NCBI GenBank assembly: GCA_027972325.1
Contig: JAPMOS010000019.1
Location: forward strand, 248,001 to 312,000
DNA length: 64,000 bases
Direction of reading: 5' to 3'
Origin: Paratrimastix pyriformis
Lineage: Eukaryota > Preaxostyla > Paratrimastigidae
The position numbers and the translations under genes are program-made. Under the pieces are notes generated by a model. It was not told where the DNA came from. It made no database searches and saw only the letters and a program-made list of their open reading frames with translations. Shown here piece by piece: positions 24,419 to 35,444 of the stretch; the stretch's first letter is position 1, and every line of letters begins with the position of its first letter.

Positions 24419-27400
24419 TATTCATCCGTCTGGGGGTGGTGGCGGTGGCTTGGGCGTGGGCTGGGGGCTGGTTGGGGGCAGGCCGACAAGAAGCAGCAGC
24501 AGCCGTCTGCCACCTCCGTGGCGGCGCCTGCGGTGGGCGAGACGAGCCCCTTCGACCAGATGCGCCCCTCCGTCCACCAGGTCGCTCACGCCCCCCAACC
24601 AGCCACCCCACATCCGGCACCCCACGGCCCCTCCAGGACGGCACTGCGCCTCCCTCGGGCGCACGCACACGCACGCACACACAGACACGCGGAGCCCTGA
24701 GCTGACCTTGCCGACCACGCCGCAATCACCTCCCCCCGCCTGCATTCGTGACCAATCGTGCCCCCCTCACAAGAGACTCGCACCCGGTCCCATCGGCATG
24801 CCCTCACTCACAATCTGGTGGGCTGCTGGTGGGGCTGCTATGGGCTGGGTTGGTGGGCTGGGCGCATCCCCGGCCGGCAGATCCTCTTCTCGAGCCTGCC
24901 CACGAGCAACGCCGCCGCCCGGATGCGCCCCGTCCGCCCCTCCCCCATGCCCGCCCCCGACCCCTGCACAGCCCGCACCCCGCACACACCCTCCCTCCAT
25001 GCTCGCTCCCCCCCCCCCCCCCCCCACCACCACCCCCACCACCCCAGGCCACTTTTGCACATGGATGCTGCCCCTCATCACAAGCGCCTCGCATGGGCAC
25101 GATCAGGGGGGGCCAGCCTCGCGGGGCCACACGCCCCTCCTTGCGCCCCGCACCGAGCGCACCGTGGGGGAGGAGGGAGGTGGTGGGGGAGGAGGGAAGC
25201 ATCACCGCGCCTTGCATTCGCGCCCCCACTGCAGATGATGGCCGCCTCAGGCACACCACACACAGCCAGCACCCGCAGCCCAGTCCCATGTGCGGATTAG
25301 CCAACAGCCGCCACAGACACACTCCTTCCTGTCCGATGATGGATCCGCCCCTTTGCTCTCCACACACACACCCTGCACGCCACCGGCCCCCAGTTCGCTC
25401 AGCTCACCTCAGTGGGTCATTTGAGAGCCTTCCTGTCCGATGGATCAGCCCTGTGCTCCCACTGTGCCGATCTCGCGGGGCACACTCCGCACCCCGCCCG
25501 CACCTCACCCCGCACCGCCACCGGTGACCGCCTCTCGGGTGCTCTGCATGCCCACTCGCCCATCGCCCATGGGCACCTCTCATCTGGCACCCACTTCGGC
25601 CTCGTTGGACGAGGCGGAGCCTGCCGACCCGCAGGGTGCTCCTCCTCACCTGGCACCCCCTCACATGCACCCCGCACACACCCCCGCAGATGATGGCCGA
25701 GGCGGAGCCTGCCGACCCGCAGGGTGCTCCTCCTCACCTGGCACCCCCTCACATGCACCCCGCACACACCCCGTGCAGATGATGGCCGAGGCGGGGCCTG
25801 CCGACCCGCAGGTGCACCGGGCCGTGCTGGAGGTTGGGCTCAAGATGAACCGCGGCCTCATCGGCGGGGGCAGCGCACGCATGGCGGCCATGCTGGAGGC
25901 CCTCAAGAAGGTCCCCCAGCCACACTCACCCACACAGCAACACACGCACAGCCACACTGATGATGGGGCGAGGTCTCGCCTGTCGCACGTCCGCTGACTG
26001 ACGCGCCCAATCTCATCCTCATCTGGCCCACCCCGCCACATCCACCGGCGTCCCCCCGTGGGCAGATGGCGCAAGACTCCATCCACACTCTCTCACTCTC
26101 TCTGTTTCACGCACCCGATTCCACGCACACAACATTGTTGGCGCACCCCCAGATGGTGCCGCCCCCATCCACACCCTCACTCTCTGTCTTCTCGCACCTG
26201 ATCCCACACACACCATTGTTGGCGCACCACCCCAGATGGTGCAAGACTACGTGCCGCCCCCCAAGGCGACCCTGGCCCGGGACCTGCCCGACCAGATCAC
26301 ACGCCAGTGCGCATTCTTCGCACAGGCCAGGCCACTCTCCCTCCCCATGCGTCCGTCCCGCCCCCGAGCCCTGTGTTCCCGTGTGGGATGGGCAATCAGC
26401 GTGCGTCTGTGTGGGATGGCGATCAGTCTGTGTGGGATGGCGATCAGTCTGTGTGGGATGGCGATCAGTCTGTGTGGGATGGCGATCAGTCTGTGTGGGA
26501 TGGCGATCAGTCTGTGTGGGATGGCGATCAGTCTGTGTGGGATGGCGATCAGTCTGTGTGGGATGGCGATCAGTCTGTGTGGGATGGCGATCAGTCTGTG
26601 TGGGATGGGCGATCAGTCTGTGTCTGTGTCGGGGGCCCTCTCGCTCCCCATGCGCGCCGCATTCGGCGTGGATGAGGATCAGCCCCCCCTCCCTCGCCCC
26701 CCTCCCTCGCCCCCCTTCACCGCCTTTCTCTTTTTACCCATTGCCAACCTTCTCTCTCTCTCTCTCTTTCTTCTCACGGGCTGGGTGACGGTGGGGCTGG
26801 GGGCAGAGGACGGGGTGACCTGGCTGGAGAAGCTGGTGGCCAACATCGACCCGGCCCTCTCCGAGGAGGCCGTCCGTCCTGGCACCGCCCCTGCTCCCCC
26901 CGCCATCTCTCTGCCCCGCCGTCATCGGCATTTCGCCCATCCGCCACAGCCACCACAGCCACCACAACCACCACCCACCACCCACCACCATCATCACCAC
27001 CATCATCATCATCACTGTTCATGTGGCTGTGGGTCTGCAGGCCAAGGCCAAGGTGGTGGAGGCCATCGACCGGTTCATCATCATCATTTGTCACCATCAT
27101 TCATCATCATCATTCGTCACCATCATTCATCACCATCATTCATCACCATCATTCATCACCATCATTCATCACCATCATTCATCACCATCATTCATCACCA
27201 TCATTCATCACCATCATTCATCATCATCATTCATCATCATCATGCAGGCCAAGGCCAAGGTGGTGGAGGCCATCGACCGGTTCATCACGCGGCGCATCCG
27301 GCAGGCCAGCGACCTGATCGTCACCGACGGGGTGCGCCGCATCCACAACGGCGACGTCGTCCTCACCCACGGCAGGTCCGCCTCCCCCCCCACGGGCCGG

Positions 27401-29142
27401 CACCATTCCCAAGCCCTGGGCACCATCACACGGGCACCAGACCCAGACACCCCCGGCACCACCAGACCCATGCCCCCGCCAGGCACCCCCGCTCGACACC
27501 CACCGATTACACGCACACACCGAACACCTCACCCCTGCGTCCCTCCCCCCTGACCAACCTCGCCCTTTCGACCCCCCCCCCCCCCCCCCCCCTGCCACCA
27601 GCTCGCGGACCATTGCGCGGATCTTTCAGCGGGCCTGGGAGGAGGGCACCCGGTTCCGGGTTGTGGTGGTGGAGTCGCACCCGCACCACGAGGGCCGCGC
27701 CCTCCTCCGCGACCTGCCCCGCACCCTGCCCGTCACCTACTGCCTCGTGGGGGGCCTCTCGTACGTCATGAAGGAGGTCCGTCCGTGCCCCCCGGCGCGG
27801 CCGTGCTGTGTGCCTCTGTGCGTGTCTGCGTGTGTCTCGCCTTGGGCCCGCAGCTGGGCGGCCTGGTGGGCGCTGCTTGACTCGATGGCGCTTCCTCTCG
27901 TCCTCCCTCTTTTTTGTGGCGCAGGCCTCCCCGTCACCTCCTTGTCTCGTCTGTGCTCACGACTGACCCCGCCACCCCCTCCCCTCCCCCCCCACCACAG
28001 GTGACCAAGGTGCTGATCGGGGTGCAGACGATGCTCTCCAACGGGTATGCCATCGCCCGGGTGGGCACCTCGCTCGTCACCATGGCCGCATCCGTCGATA
28101 AGGTCCGCTGCCTGGCTGGCTGGCTCTCTGGCTGGCTGTCCATATGGGCCCATGGGGGGACATGTGTGGGGCCATGTGTCTGTTTGTGTCGCAGTCCGGC
28201 TCTGGCTGTCTGTCCATATGGGCCCATGGGGGGACATGTGTGGGGCCATGTGTCTGTTTGTGTCGCAGTCCGGCTCTGGCTGTCTGTCCATATGGGCCCA
28301 TGGGGGGACATGTGTGGGGCCATGTGTCTGTTTGTGTCGCAGTCCGGCTCTGGCTGTCTGTCCATATGGGCCCATGGGGGGACATGTGGGGGGCCATGTG
28401 TCTGTTTGTGTCGCTGTCCATGCTGCCTGCCTGGCTGGTGTCCCCCCCCCACGGAGCCCGTCATCATATCCCGTGTACCCCCTCATCTCACACGACCCAC
28501 CATCCACTTCCCCCAGAAACCGGTCATCGTGTGCTGCGAGTCGTACAAGTTCACGGAGCACGTCAAGATCGACTCGTTCTGCTTCAACGAGAAGGGTCCG
28601 TCCCCATCGCCCCGCCCCATCCGCCCCACCCACATCCACCCGCCCACCCGCCCACCCGCCCTCCCGTTCACTCCCCCCTTTCAGCGCGCTGCTCCCAAAA
28701 TCTTTCGTGGCATTCAGAGTGTTCAAACCCGCTCTTCATCAGCCGTCTCTCTGCCCTCCACCACCTCATCCGATCATCCGTCTTCCACCTCATCCCCCCC
28801 CCCCCCCCCCCCCCCCCCAGGCGACCCCCGCCGGCTGCTCTGCGACGCGCCCCGCCGCGTGACGGACATCACGGCCGCCCTGCTCGACCCGGCCGTCGCC
28901 ATCCCCCCATCCTCCGCCTCCGCCTCCACCACCCCGCCACCCCCACCCCCGCCACCCCCTCCCTGGCCCAGATGGCCGAGGCCCCGCTGGCGCTGCCGCC
29001 CCACCTGCAGGTGCTCAACCTGCAGTACGACGTGGTGCCCATGCAGTTCATCGACATGGTCATCACCGAGGTGGGCGTCGTCCCGCCCACCTCCGTCCCG
29101 GTGGTCATCCGCGAGTACCGCCGCGAGCTGGAGGACAGGTGA
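23382..29142 (+). CDS. EIF2B4: Translation initiation factor eIF2B, delta subunit
   Basis: Guanine nucleotide exchange factor subunit for eIF2. First exons: 23382-23411 (MSESERQPAE), 23464-23565, 23621-23929, all phase 0. Family landmarks in order: KLSKAEARALQ followed by AERAEKGLPP, duplicated once (RPKLSKAENRALQ...); ILFSSLP near 24.88 kb; VHRAVLEVGLKMNRGLIGGG and ARMAAMLEALKK at 25.8-25.9 kb; VQDYVPPPKATLARDLPDQI at 26.24 kb; VEAIDRFIT, ASDLIVTDGVRRIHNGDVVL at 27.25-27.37 kb; FRVVVVESHPHHEGRALL, TYCLVGGLSYVMKE; KVLIGVQTMLSNGYAIARVG; KPVIVCCESYKFTEHVKIDS; and YDVVPMQFIDMVITEVG, TSVPVVIREYRREL at the stop. These are the conserved Rossmann-like core of eIF2B regulatory subunits. The N-terminal region is Ala/Pro-rich. 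At least a dozen introns, several with duplicated splice junctions. Confidence 0.9.
24361..24418 (+). repeat. (CTG)n run in eIF2B intron
   Basis: About 19 CTG units. Confidence 0.9.
25605..25815 (+). repeat. Three tandem copies of an acceptor plus exon start (eIF2B delta)
   Basis: Units of about 88 bp, each with GCAGATGATGGCCGAGGCGG and GCCTGCCGACCCGCAG; only the last leads into the conserved VHRAVLEVGLK coding sequence. Confidence 0.9.
26396..26612 (+). repeat. 21-bp minisatellite in eIF2B intron
   Basis: About ten units of GTGTGGGATGGCGATCAGTCT; being a multiple of 3 it is open in several frames. Confidence 0.95.
27041..27288 (+). repeat. Duplicated exon start flanking a (CATCATT)n-type intron array
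   Basis: A 45-bp segment GCAGGCCAAGGCCAAGGTGG...CGGTTCATCA occurs at 27041-27085 and again at 27244-27288, separated by an expanded CATCATTCATCAC array. Confidence 0.9.
28133..28412 (+). repeat. 74-bp tandem repeat, four copies, in eIF2B intron
   Basis: Each unit contains CCATATGGGCCCATGGGGGG and a TCGCAG that mimics a 3' splice site. Confidence 0.9.
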
Positions 29143-29821
29143 GGTGCGGTGCGGTGCGGTGCGGGTGCGCATATGATGTTCACTGTCGGTGTTTTCGGGT
29201 CGTCAGTCGGGTTGGTTGGTTTCTCTTCGCTCCCTTTGGGCCGCCGCCACACAAACACAACGTGCCGCGCCACCCGTTGGGACGGCTGAGGCGGCGGGTG
29301 GTGCCGGGGGGACGGATCGGAGCGGGTGGCCGGAGCTGCCACGGGGGGCGGGGGGTGATTCGGCGGCCGTCGGCTTCTCTGGAGGGGAGCAGGCGAGGGG
29401 GCGTTGCCCGGCGATGGTGGGGTTGTTGTGGAGGGGATCCCACCCCAGGGCGAAGGCGTGACTGCTGATGCGGAAACTGGGGTTTCGGGTGGTCCTTCCT
29501 TCCTTCCCATCAGCAAACAGCAACGGGAGTTGACATGGACTGGCAACTCGTCGATCTATTCAAGCCGACATTCACAACCTCCACATGGTGCGTTCCTCGT
29601 GGGGAGGGTGCGGGAGGTGGATGGAGGGGGTGGAGGGACGAAAGGGAGGTCGGATGGCGAGCATCGAAAAGGGTTCATGGCGTCCATCGTTCGGTCGCGG
29701 CCCGGGCGTTGACCAGGGTGAGGTCGGTCTGGCTTGGCACTTTCATGTGCAGTCCGGGGGCGGGGCGTTGACCAGGGTGGCCTTCCTCATCAGGATCGGA
29801 GAAAGGGTGCGCTTACCAATT
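29143..29821. other. Convergent intergenic region
   Basis: Between the eIF2B stop and the next minus-strand gene. Near 29535 an ATG opens MDWQLVDLFKPTFTTSTW for a few dozen codons, but no family is recognisable. At 29705-29790 there are two diverged copies of the 3' coding end of the next gene. Confidence 0.4.
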
Positions 29822-31132
29822 TCAGGCACGGCCCGTGGGCGGGGCGTTGACCAGGGTGGCCTTGGCCTCGTCCGTCGCCCAGCGGAGGAGGGCCGGCGCC
29901 GCCCTCGCGACCTTGCCCAGGTCGAGGACCAGCCCCCCCGAGATGCGCCCGAGTTCCGCCAAATCCCGGCGGATGTGGGGGCCATGGCTGGCCTCGGTGA
30001 GGTCGGGGCCCCACTGGGCAACAGGAAAAAAGACAGAAGAACGATGTTCTGGGACATGGGGACCCAACCGCGGGGCGACAGACGAGCGATGCGTCGACCG
30101 TGGCCCTGGCGAATGCGAGGTCGCGGAAGATGTCCGGGTGGGACCGCGAGCCCGCCCAGCCATCCGCGGGCGCCCCGGCGTCGGTGGGGATGGAGCCGCA
30201 GACCAGCGTGCCGGGGAACCGCCCGGCCAGGCAGGAAATCCGCAGCTCGCCGTCTGCTGGGGGGCGGTGGGGTGGTGGCCAAGTGAGGCTCGTGGGATTC
30301 GGGCCCAGCAGAGGCACGCGGACCCTTGACGGCAAGATGCTCGGCCCCGGAGATCAACTCGAAGGACCCGCCCCGGGAGATCGCATACAGGATCATCGAC
30401 GGCAGCCCGGCGCCCCCGTTGAAGATCAGATCCTGGCTGGGGGGCGACCACCGACCCACGTGATGCCCCAAGGTCGGGAAACAGGGGCAGGGGAGGCAGC
30501 TGGGCGGACCTCGATCGGCCAGGTAGGGAACACCACAGGGAACAGAGACGGGCGCTGTGGCCAACACGATTCGCAGTGGGATTGGGAGCCCGCTTCAGAT
30601 TGGCCCGAAGCCCAATGCCGCGATCGCAGATACTCCAATAGCACTGGTTCCCCAGGTAGATCGTGGCAAGAGTGTAACCAGCACCGAAATACTGGCCCGC
30701 CTTTTTCATCCATCGATGGGGGCCGAGATCCAGTATGTTCGCAGGCGTTGTGCTCCTGCCACAGTCGTCGAACATAAAACAACATTGCCAATGGCAGACC
30801 AAGTCATCAAAATTGGCGACCATATCGTATTGAGTTATCCGATTGGCGAGAGAGAAAAGTGAGTGTCCGGCATCCACCGGTGAAGACCCGGCCGATCGCT
30901 GGACAATTCGGCAATCAATGTCAGCGTTGATGCATTCTGTCAACGATCCGACGAAATATTCGGCAAAAGCTGCAGTATAATGAGGATATCGAGATACTAG
31001 GTCGACCGGGAAACTCCCACTGGGAATTGCAGGAAGGATCTCATCTAATGGATCATCGGGAACACAGGGACAGGGTGGAGGCGGTCCGGCATCGCACACA
31101 TCACGGACAGTGATCGGTTCCCCTTCCTCCAT
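29822..31132 (-). CDS. Unrecognised multi-exon gene
   Basis: Coding character is clear but I do not recognise the family. From the right: MEEGEPITVRDVCDAGPPPP, SRYPHYTAAFAEYFVGSLTE, a likely 44-bp intron (GTCTGCCATTGG...GGCAG) after NFDDL, GQYFGAGYTLATIYLGNQCY, then in another frame DLIFNGGAGLPSMILYAISR and FELISGAEHLAVKG, GELRISCLAGRFPGTLVCGS, HPDIFRDLAFARATVDASLV, and a last block PHIRRDLAELGRISGGLVLD ending ATLVNAPPTGRA. Frame changes coincide with GTCYG/AG pairs, so I read them as introns. Cys content suggests a secreted or surface protein, but no signal peptide is seen at the proposed start, which may therefore be an internal exon. Confidence 0.5.
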   Translation of the reverse strand: MEEGEPITVRDVCDAGPPPPCPCVPDDPLDEILPAIPSGSFPVDLVSRYPHYTAAFAEYFVGSLTECINADIDCRIVQRSAGSSPVDAGHSLFSLANRITQYDMVANFDDLVCHWQCCFMFDDCGRSTTPANILDLGPHRWMKKAGQYFGAGYTLATIYLGNQCYWSICDRGIGLRANLKRAPNPTANRVGHSARLCSLWCSLPGRSRSAQLPPLPLFPDLGASRGSVVAPQPGSDLQRGRRAAVDDPVCDLPGRVLRVDLRGRASCRQGSACLCWARIPRASLGHHPTAPQQTASCGFPAWPGGSPARWSAAPSPPTPGRPRMAGRARGPTRTSSATSHSPGPRSTHRSSVAPRLGPHVPEHRSSVFFPVAQWGPDLTEASHGPHIRRDLAELGRISGGLVLDLGKVARAAPALLRWATDEAKATLVNAPPTGRA

Positions 31133-31747
31133 ATGCCGGTTTCACCCCCACGTTCTCGAGGCTGCAACACCCTGTCAATCATGGGCTGCGGCGGTCATCT
31201 CGTGCCGGCCATCTGCTCCATTGTGTCACCAGACCCTCGCACGATACGTGAAGTGCAAGACCGAGAGCGTGCTTGGGTTTCGGCTGGCGCCGTGTACCAC
31301 AACAGGGTGTCCCTGGTTGTGCTGACCTGGCTGCCGCCCTTGCAGCTCTACTATCCCACGGCCTCTGTGTGCTCTCCTGGCGATTCGGAGCTGCGCCGAG
31401 CGGGCGGTGCCCAGAGCAGACATATCCCCTGTAAACCGTGAGGGCAGAACTCCCTTTGTGGATGGCAGGTCCCATTCCCCACCAGGGTGAGGATAGTCCT
31501 CCTTACTCAGGGAAGCGACGCGTTGATCGAGGGGAAATGAGTGCGTCCATGACTCCTGATGTTGTTTGCATCAGAGAATAAAAACAACCTTCTGATATTT
31601 GAAGTCGTGTTGTGAATTCTGCACGGCGCACAATCTGAGGAAAAGGGAAAAGAAAACCGATTTTCATCACCAAAAAGATTGACAGTCATTCCACCTCGGC
31701 AAACTCCACGGCGTGCAGTTCGATACCGTTTTCCTCTTCCTAATTCA
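31133..31747. other. Intergenic region
   Basis: About 600 bp, lower GC toward 31.6 kb. No supported gene; probably holds divergent promoters for the genes on either side. Confidence 0.4.
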
Positions 31748-32194
31748 ATGACGACGAATGCTCAACGGAGACGAAGTGCCTCCGACGCAACATTCCTCTC
31801 GAAGCCCGCTCGTCCCCCTTCCATGTCGCAATTGTTTGCCACCACCTATGCTCCGCCGACTGGCGCGCCCCCAGCAGCTGGACACGTCTCTCCTCCTCTT
31901 CGCCCGAATGCCTCCTTCGGTTCAGCTCGGGATATTTCCTCGTTCACTCTCGCAGGGCACATCAAGAGCCAACAGCAACAAAATCTTGAATCCATGCCTC
32001 TTGCCAATCCGATCTCTCCTCCTCCTCCTCCCAATATGCCACCACCTCTTGCTGTTGCCGTCCCAAAGAAGCAGTGCCCTTTTTTCGAAACCGAGGGCGA
32101 GGAATCACGGGAAGACGATCTCGAGTTTTCCCTCTGTTTCACTTCCACCGCAGTTGGCGACTTTGCCGCTCCTCGGCCAAGGGCACCGATATGA
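31748..32194 (+). CDS. Hypothetical Ser/Pro-rich protein
   Basis: Single open frame of 148 codons from ATG at 31748 (MTTNAQRRRSASDATFLSKP). Low-complexity Ser/Pro/Ala composition, an RRRSAS phosphosite-like motif, a QQQQ run, polyproline (PPPPPNMPPP) and an acidic patch (EGEESREDDLEF) near the C-terminus. No domain recognised. The ORF is in an AT-richer neighbourhood and could also be one exon of a larger gene. Confidence 0.45.
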   Translation: MTTNAQRRRSASDATFLSKPARPPSMSQLFATTYAPPTGAPPAAGHVSPPLRPNASFGSARDISSFTLAGHIKSQQQQNLESMPLANPISPPPPPNMPPPLAVAVPKKQCPFFETEGEESREDDLEFSLCFTSTAVGDFAAPRPRAPI

Positions 32195-32585
32195 CCCACA
32201 GCCTCACCAACTCTCGCGCCCGAGTGCTTCTATTTAAGCCGATGATTATTTCCTTTACTTCCCTTCTGGGTTTTGCGTTTGATTTTTGGTCGTTTTTGGT
32301 TTTTTCTCTCCTTGGGACTTCCTCCTTCTCTTGTTTGTCGTCAGTTCTTTCTGTCTCGCTTCTCGACAGGCTATTGTTGTTTGCATGCCCCAATCACAGT
32401 TTGAGGCAGTTTGAGGTGCTGTGGGCAGAGTCACGCCCATCCCCAAACATGCAGGAGCCTGAAGAGGCGGGGCAAACAGCAAGAAGCTCACGAGGAGGAG
32501 GAGGAGGAGGAGGAGGAGGAGGAGGAGGAGGAGGGGGTGCCTCATGTCGCCTGAACAGGGGTTGATGAGGCGCCCGGTGGCGCAC
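32195..32585. other. Convergent intergenic region with (GGA)n
   Basis: T-rich stretch followed by about 13 GGA repeats at 32494-32534 just past the esterase stop. No gene seen. Confidence 0.5.
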
Positions 32586-33984
32586 TCAGGGCCCGAGAAG
32601 GATCTGCTCAACGATGGGCGCCAGATATTCGGCGATCCTGCGTTGGCAGGGGACGTTGCGATGGCCGATGCAGCCACGGTCAGCCTGCGCGTCCTGGTCG
32701 ATCGCCCCGGGTATCTCCACCACGTGGGTCCGCGGGTGTCCCCGCCCGAACTGGGCCGCAGCCGCGGCCACATGGGGGCAGGGCCGCTGGGCCTCGGGGT
32801 CATGGCCACCACAAAGGTTGATCAGGTGCACTTGAGGGCCATAGGCCCCGGTAATTGCCGCCAAGAGGTCGAGATACCCCTGATGGAAGTCGGCATCGCC
32901 GGGGTACGGCTCGCCCAGGTAGTCGTTGCTCCCCAACAGGACCAGCACCGCGTCGGGTCGTGGGTGGCTGGCGAAGTCCCACCGGGTGGCCGGGGCGGGG
33001 TCGCAGGCCAGGGTGCGGTTCCAATAGACCGGCATCGGGTCGGGCGAGGTCGACCCCGGGTCGCCCACATTCTTGACCACTGGGCCCGGTGCCGGTGGGT
33101 CCGGGTGCGTGTGGTGGTGGGGAGGGGCAAGAAGAAATGGGCAATTTGTGGTGCGGAGGGGGGGGGGGGGTGGGAACGGGAGGGGAACGGGAGGGGAACG
33201 AGAGGAACGGGAGGGGGGGAGGGGGGAGGGGAGGCACAGACCGCCCTTCCCCGACCAGGCTTCAATGCTGAAGGTGGCCTGCAACTGGGCAGCCAGCAGG
33301 GGCACCCAGCCCAGGTGGGTGTCCTGGTACTTGATGATCCCCTGCGTGGGAATACCCCCGTGAGATCACGATCGCCGACAACACACAGCGGACCTCGAGG
33401 CAGGTGGAGAGGGACATGTCCGGAAGGCCGAGAATACCGAAGCTGCCGCCAGAGTGATTTCCACACCACCGTCAAAAGAACCTCGCAGACCCGTTGCTGT
33501 CACTGTCGGAAAACACCTCCAGCCGCCAGCGTGGGCTGGCCAGGGGCGTCCAGGGCTCGACCCGAGCCCCATCATCGAGTTGGAACGAGATCAATTGGAC
33601 TTGGTCCAACGGCGTTTGAACATGGAGCTGTACATTGGACGCTTCGTTAGATTTCATCAGGAACAACGTGTGGTTCGCGAGGGGATCGAGCCCAGAAACA
33701 ATGGAAATTCTCTCCATTTGATCGGATGTCAGGATGAGTCCCCGGTCTCTGTCATCCAACGTGAGAGCAAATCTATTGTTGCCCCCATTTAAGGAAAAGG
33801 AAACAGCCGAAGACCCAGCGAAGGAAAAGGAAATGCTCACACCGGGCCAATCGAAGCGGACTGCGGAAGGGAGCCGGAGAACGCGGCCCATATATGTAAT
33901 GCGGGCATCAGTGGCAACGATATCCAAAGCCTGAACTCCCAAGACGAACAAGCAGAGGCAGAAGACAGAATAACAATGACGCAT
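32586..33984 (-). CDS. Secreted SGNH hydrolase, CE2-type acetyl esterase
   Basis: Starts MRHCYSVFCLCLFVLGVQAL, a signal peptide. Residues about 25-150 form the jelly-roll N-terminal part seen in carbohydrate esterase family 2 (RFDWPGVSISFSFAGSSAVS, HTLFLMKSNEA), then the SGNH block I RLEVFSDSDSNG with the likely nucleophile Ser (SDS instead of the usual GDS). Downstream DTHLGWVPLLAAQLQ, EAWSGKG joined over an intron to VVKNVGDPGSTSPDP, PDAVLVLLGSNDYLG (block III, G-x-N-D) and GCIGHRNVPCQRRIAEYL with the catalytic His. CE2 enzymes deacetylate plant polysaccharides, so a role in feeding is plausible. Between VVGDRDLTG and GIPTQGIIKYQ the frame slips by one base at a run of five G, which may be a sequencing error. 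Intron 2 contains a G/C homopolymer. Confidence 0.8.
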
Positions 33985-34104
33985 GTGAAAACAACCCCGT
34001 CCGGGGATCCGACCGCGGTGCCGGAATCTCCCCTCGCGGGCAGTCAGAAGTCAGAGGAAATGTCGGGGGGAGCATCGTCCAACGGTATTTCAACGTCCCC
34101 ACGC

Positions 34105-35230
34105 TCATTGAATGGCACATCGGTGGCCGGCTGGCGGCGGCGGGACATCCAGCCGCATTCCCTCATCCCTGGCCTTCCGCTTGGCGAGCCGGCCTCTGGC
34201 GGCGACGGCCTTGCGGGCGAGCGCCTCAAAGCATTCGACGACGCCCTGCCCGGTGGCCGAGCTGGTCTCCCAGTAGCCCGCGGCCCCCAGCGACCGGGCG
34301 AAGGCCTCCCCCTGTGGCCGGGTGATGACCCGCTCCGGGGTGCAGTCCACCTTGGTGCAGATCTGAAGAGACCCAGTGGGTGTGGGTTGGTAGGACGGTA
34401 TTGCGTGTGTGCGTGGGGGGGGGGGGGGGGGGGGGGAGAGGGGGAGAGGCCGGGGAATGCAGACCACGCCAAAGGTGGCAAACTGGGCGAGCGGATGGGC
34501 GCGAATGGCGGCCTGAAAGAGGGCCTCCGCGGCGTGGAGACTCGTGGGGACGGTGCAGTCGATGCAGACCCCAAGAACGGCAGCCTCCCGGAAGAGGAGC
34601 GGGGCTGGTACAGGGCAGAGATGACGGTTCTATTGTGTGGTTTTGAAGATCACGGGTCGGAAAAAACAGACACATCGGAAGGGATGGCATACAGGGTGGG
34701 GTCCACAACTGGAGGTTGGCACTGGCCCGGGGGGAGAGATCGACGGTCGTCATGGTCATCTTGGCCCCTGGACTGGCGCCACGGGTTCCGCGATAAAAAA
34801 AATGTTCGTCCAGGCGCTCCGCCAGAGATCGCCTGCCTACGCCATAAGCCCCGAGCAAGACGCATTTGAGCTCGAAAGTGCCCTGCAATAGATACAGTGA
34901 TTCCCATGGGCTGTGCCCATCAATGGAAGGAGGAACAGGATCCCCTTCCTGCCACATTAAGTCAACAATACTTCTCTGCTTCCAGTACGCGGGTAACCGG
35001 AGACATCGATGCCAGGCGTGACACACACGCAAACAAGAATTCAAGGTCTCAAGATCCACATGTGAAAGAACAATCATCAAAAGTTCCGGCACAGCGAAGA
35101 CCGCTGCCTCAGGCGTGTCTGGGAAGGCTTGCGGCCGCTCCTTTCGAAAGAATGGAACCAATGCTGGAGTGAGAGAGAGCCGTGTTTGCCCGGGGCGGCA
35201 CATCCAATTGGCGCCCAAAATAATGGACAA
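34105..35230 (-). CDS. F-box protein fused to a Rab/Ras-like GTPase domain
   Basis: N-terminal F-box: FAVPELLMIVLSHVDLETLN, CLRVCHAWHRCLRLPAYWKQ. About 60 residues later the GTPase begins: FELKCVLLGAYGVGRRSLAE (P-loop G-x4-G-R-R-S where Rabs have GKS/T), then VDLSPRASANLQLWTP (switch II region), a second exon with GVCIDCTVPTSLHAAEALFQ, and a last exon with ICTKVDCTPERV (G4, TKxD), FARSLGAAGYWETSSATGQG (G5, ETSA-like) ending GHRCAIQ at 34105. F-boxes recruit SCF ubiquitin ligases through Skp1; a small GTPase in the same chain is unusual. The loss of the P-loop Lys suggests weak or no nucleotide hydrolysis (inference). No ATG exists at the extreme 5' end; the first is about 30 bases in (MCRPGQTRL). 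Confidence 0.75.
34415..34437 (-). repeat. Poly-G run in intron of F-box/GTPase gene
   Basis: Poly-C on the gene strand, upstream of the exon carrying the G4 motif. Confidence 0.85.
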
Positions 35231-35444
35231 TGCACCAACCCAAACCCAAGGTCAGAATCCAGCTCGACACCGAAGGGCCCTGAGCTATGTGACCGCGGTG
35301 GCGGATGAGATCTGGCGCTGTTCAGCTGTCTGTCATATTCAGAGAGATCAATCCGTTGCCATTCTCTCCGGCAGTGTCAGGAACATTACGAAGATCCTGT
35401 TATCCTGTCTTGTGGTCTGGGTGTAATTTTTCGTTTGATTATGT

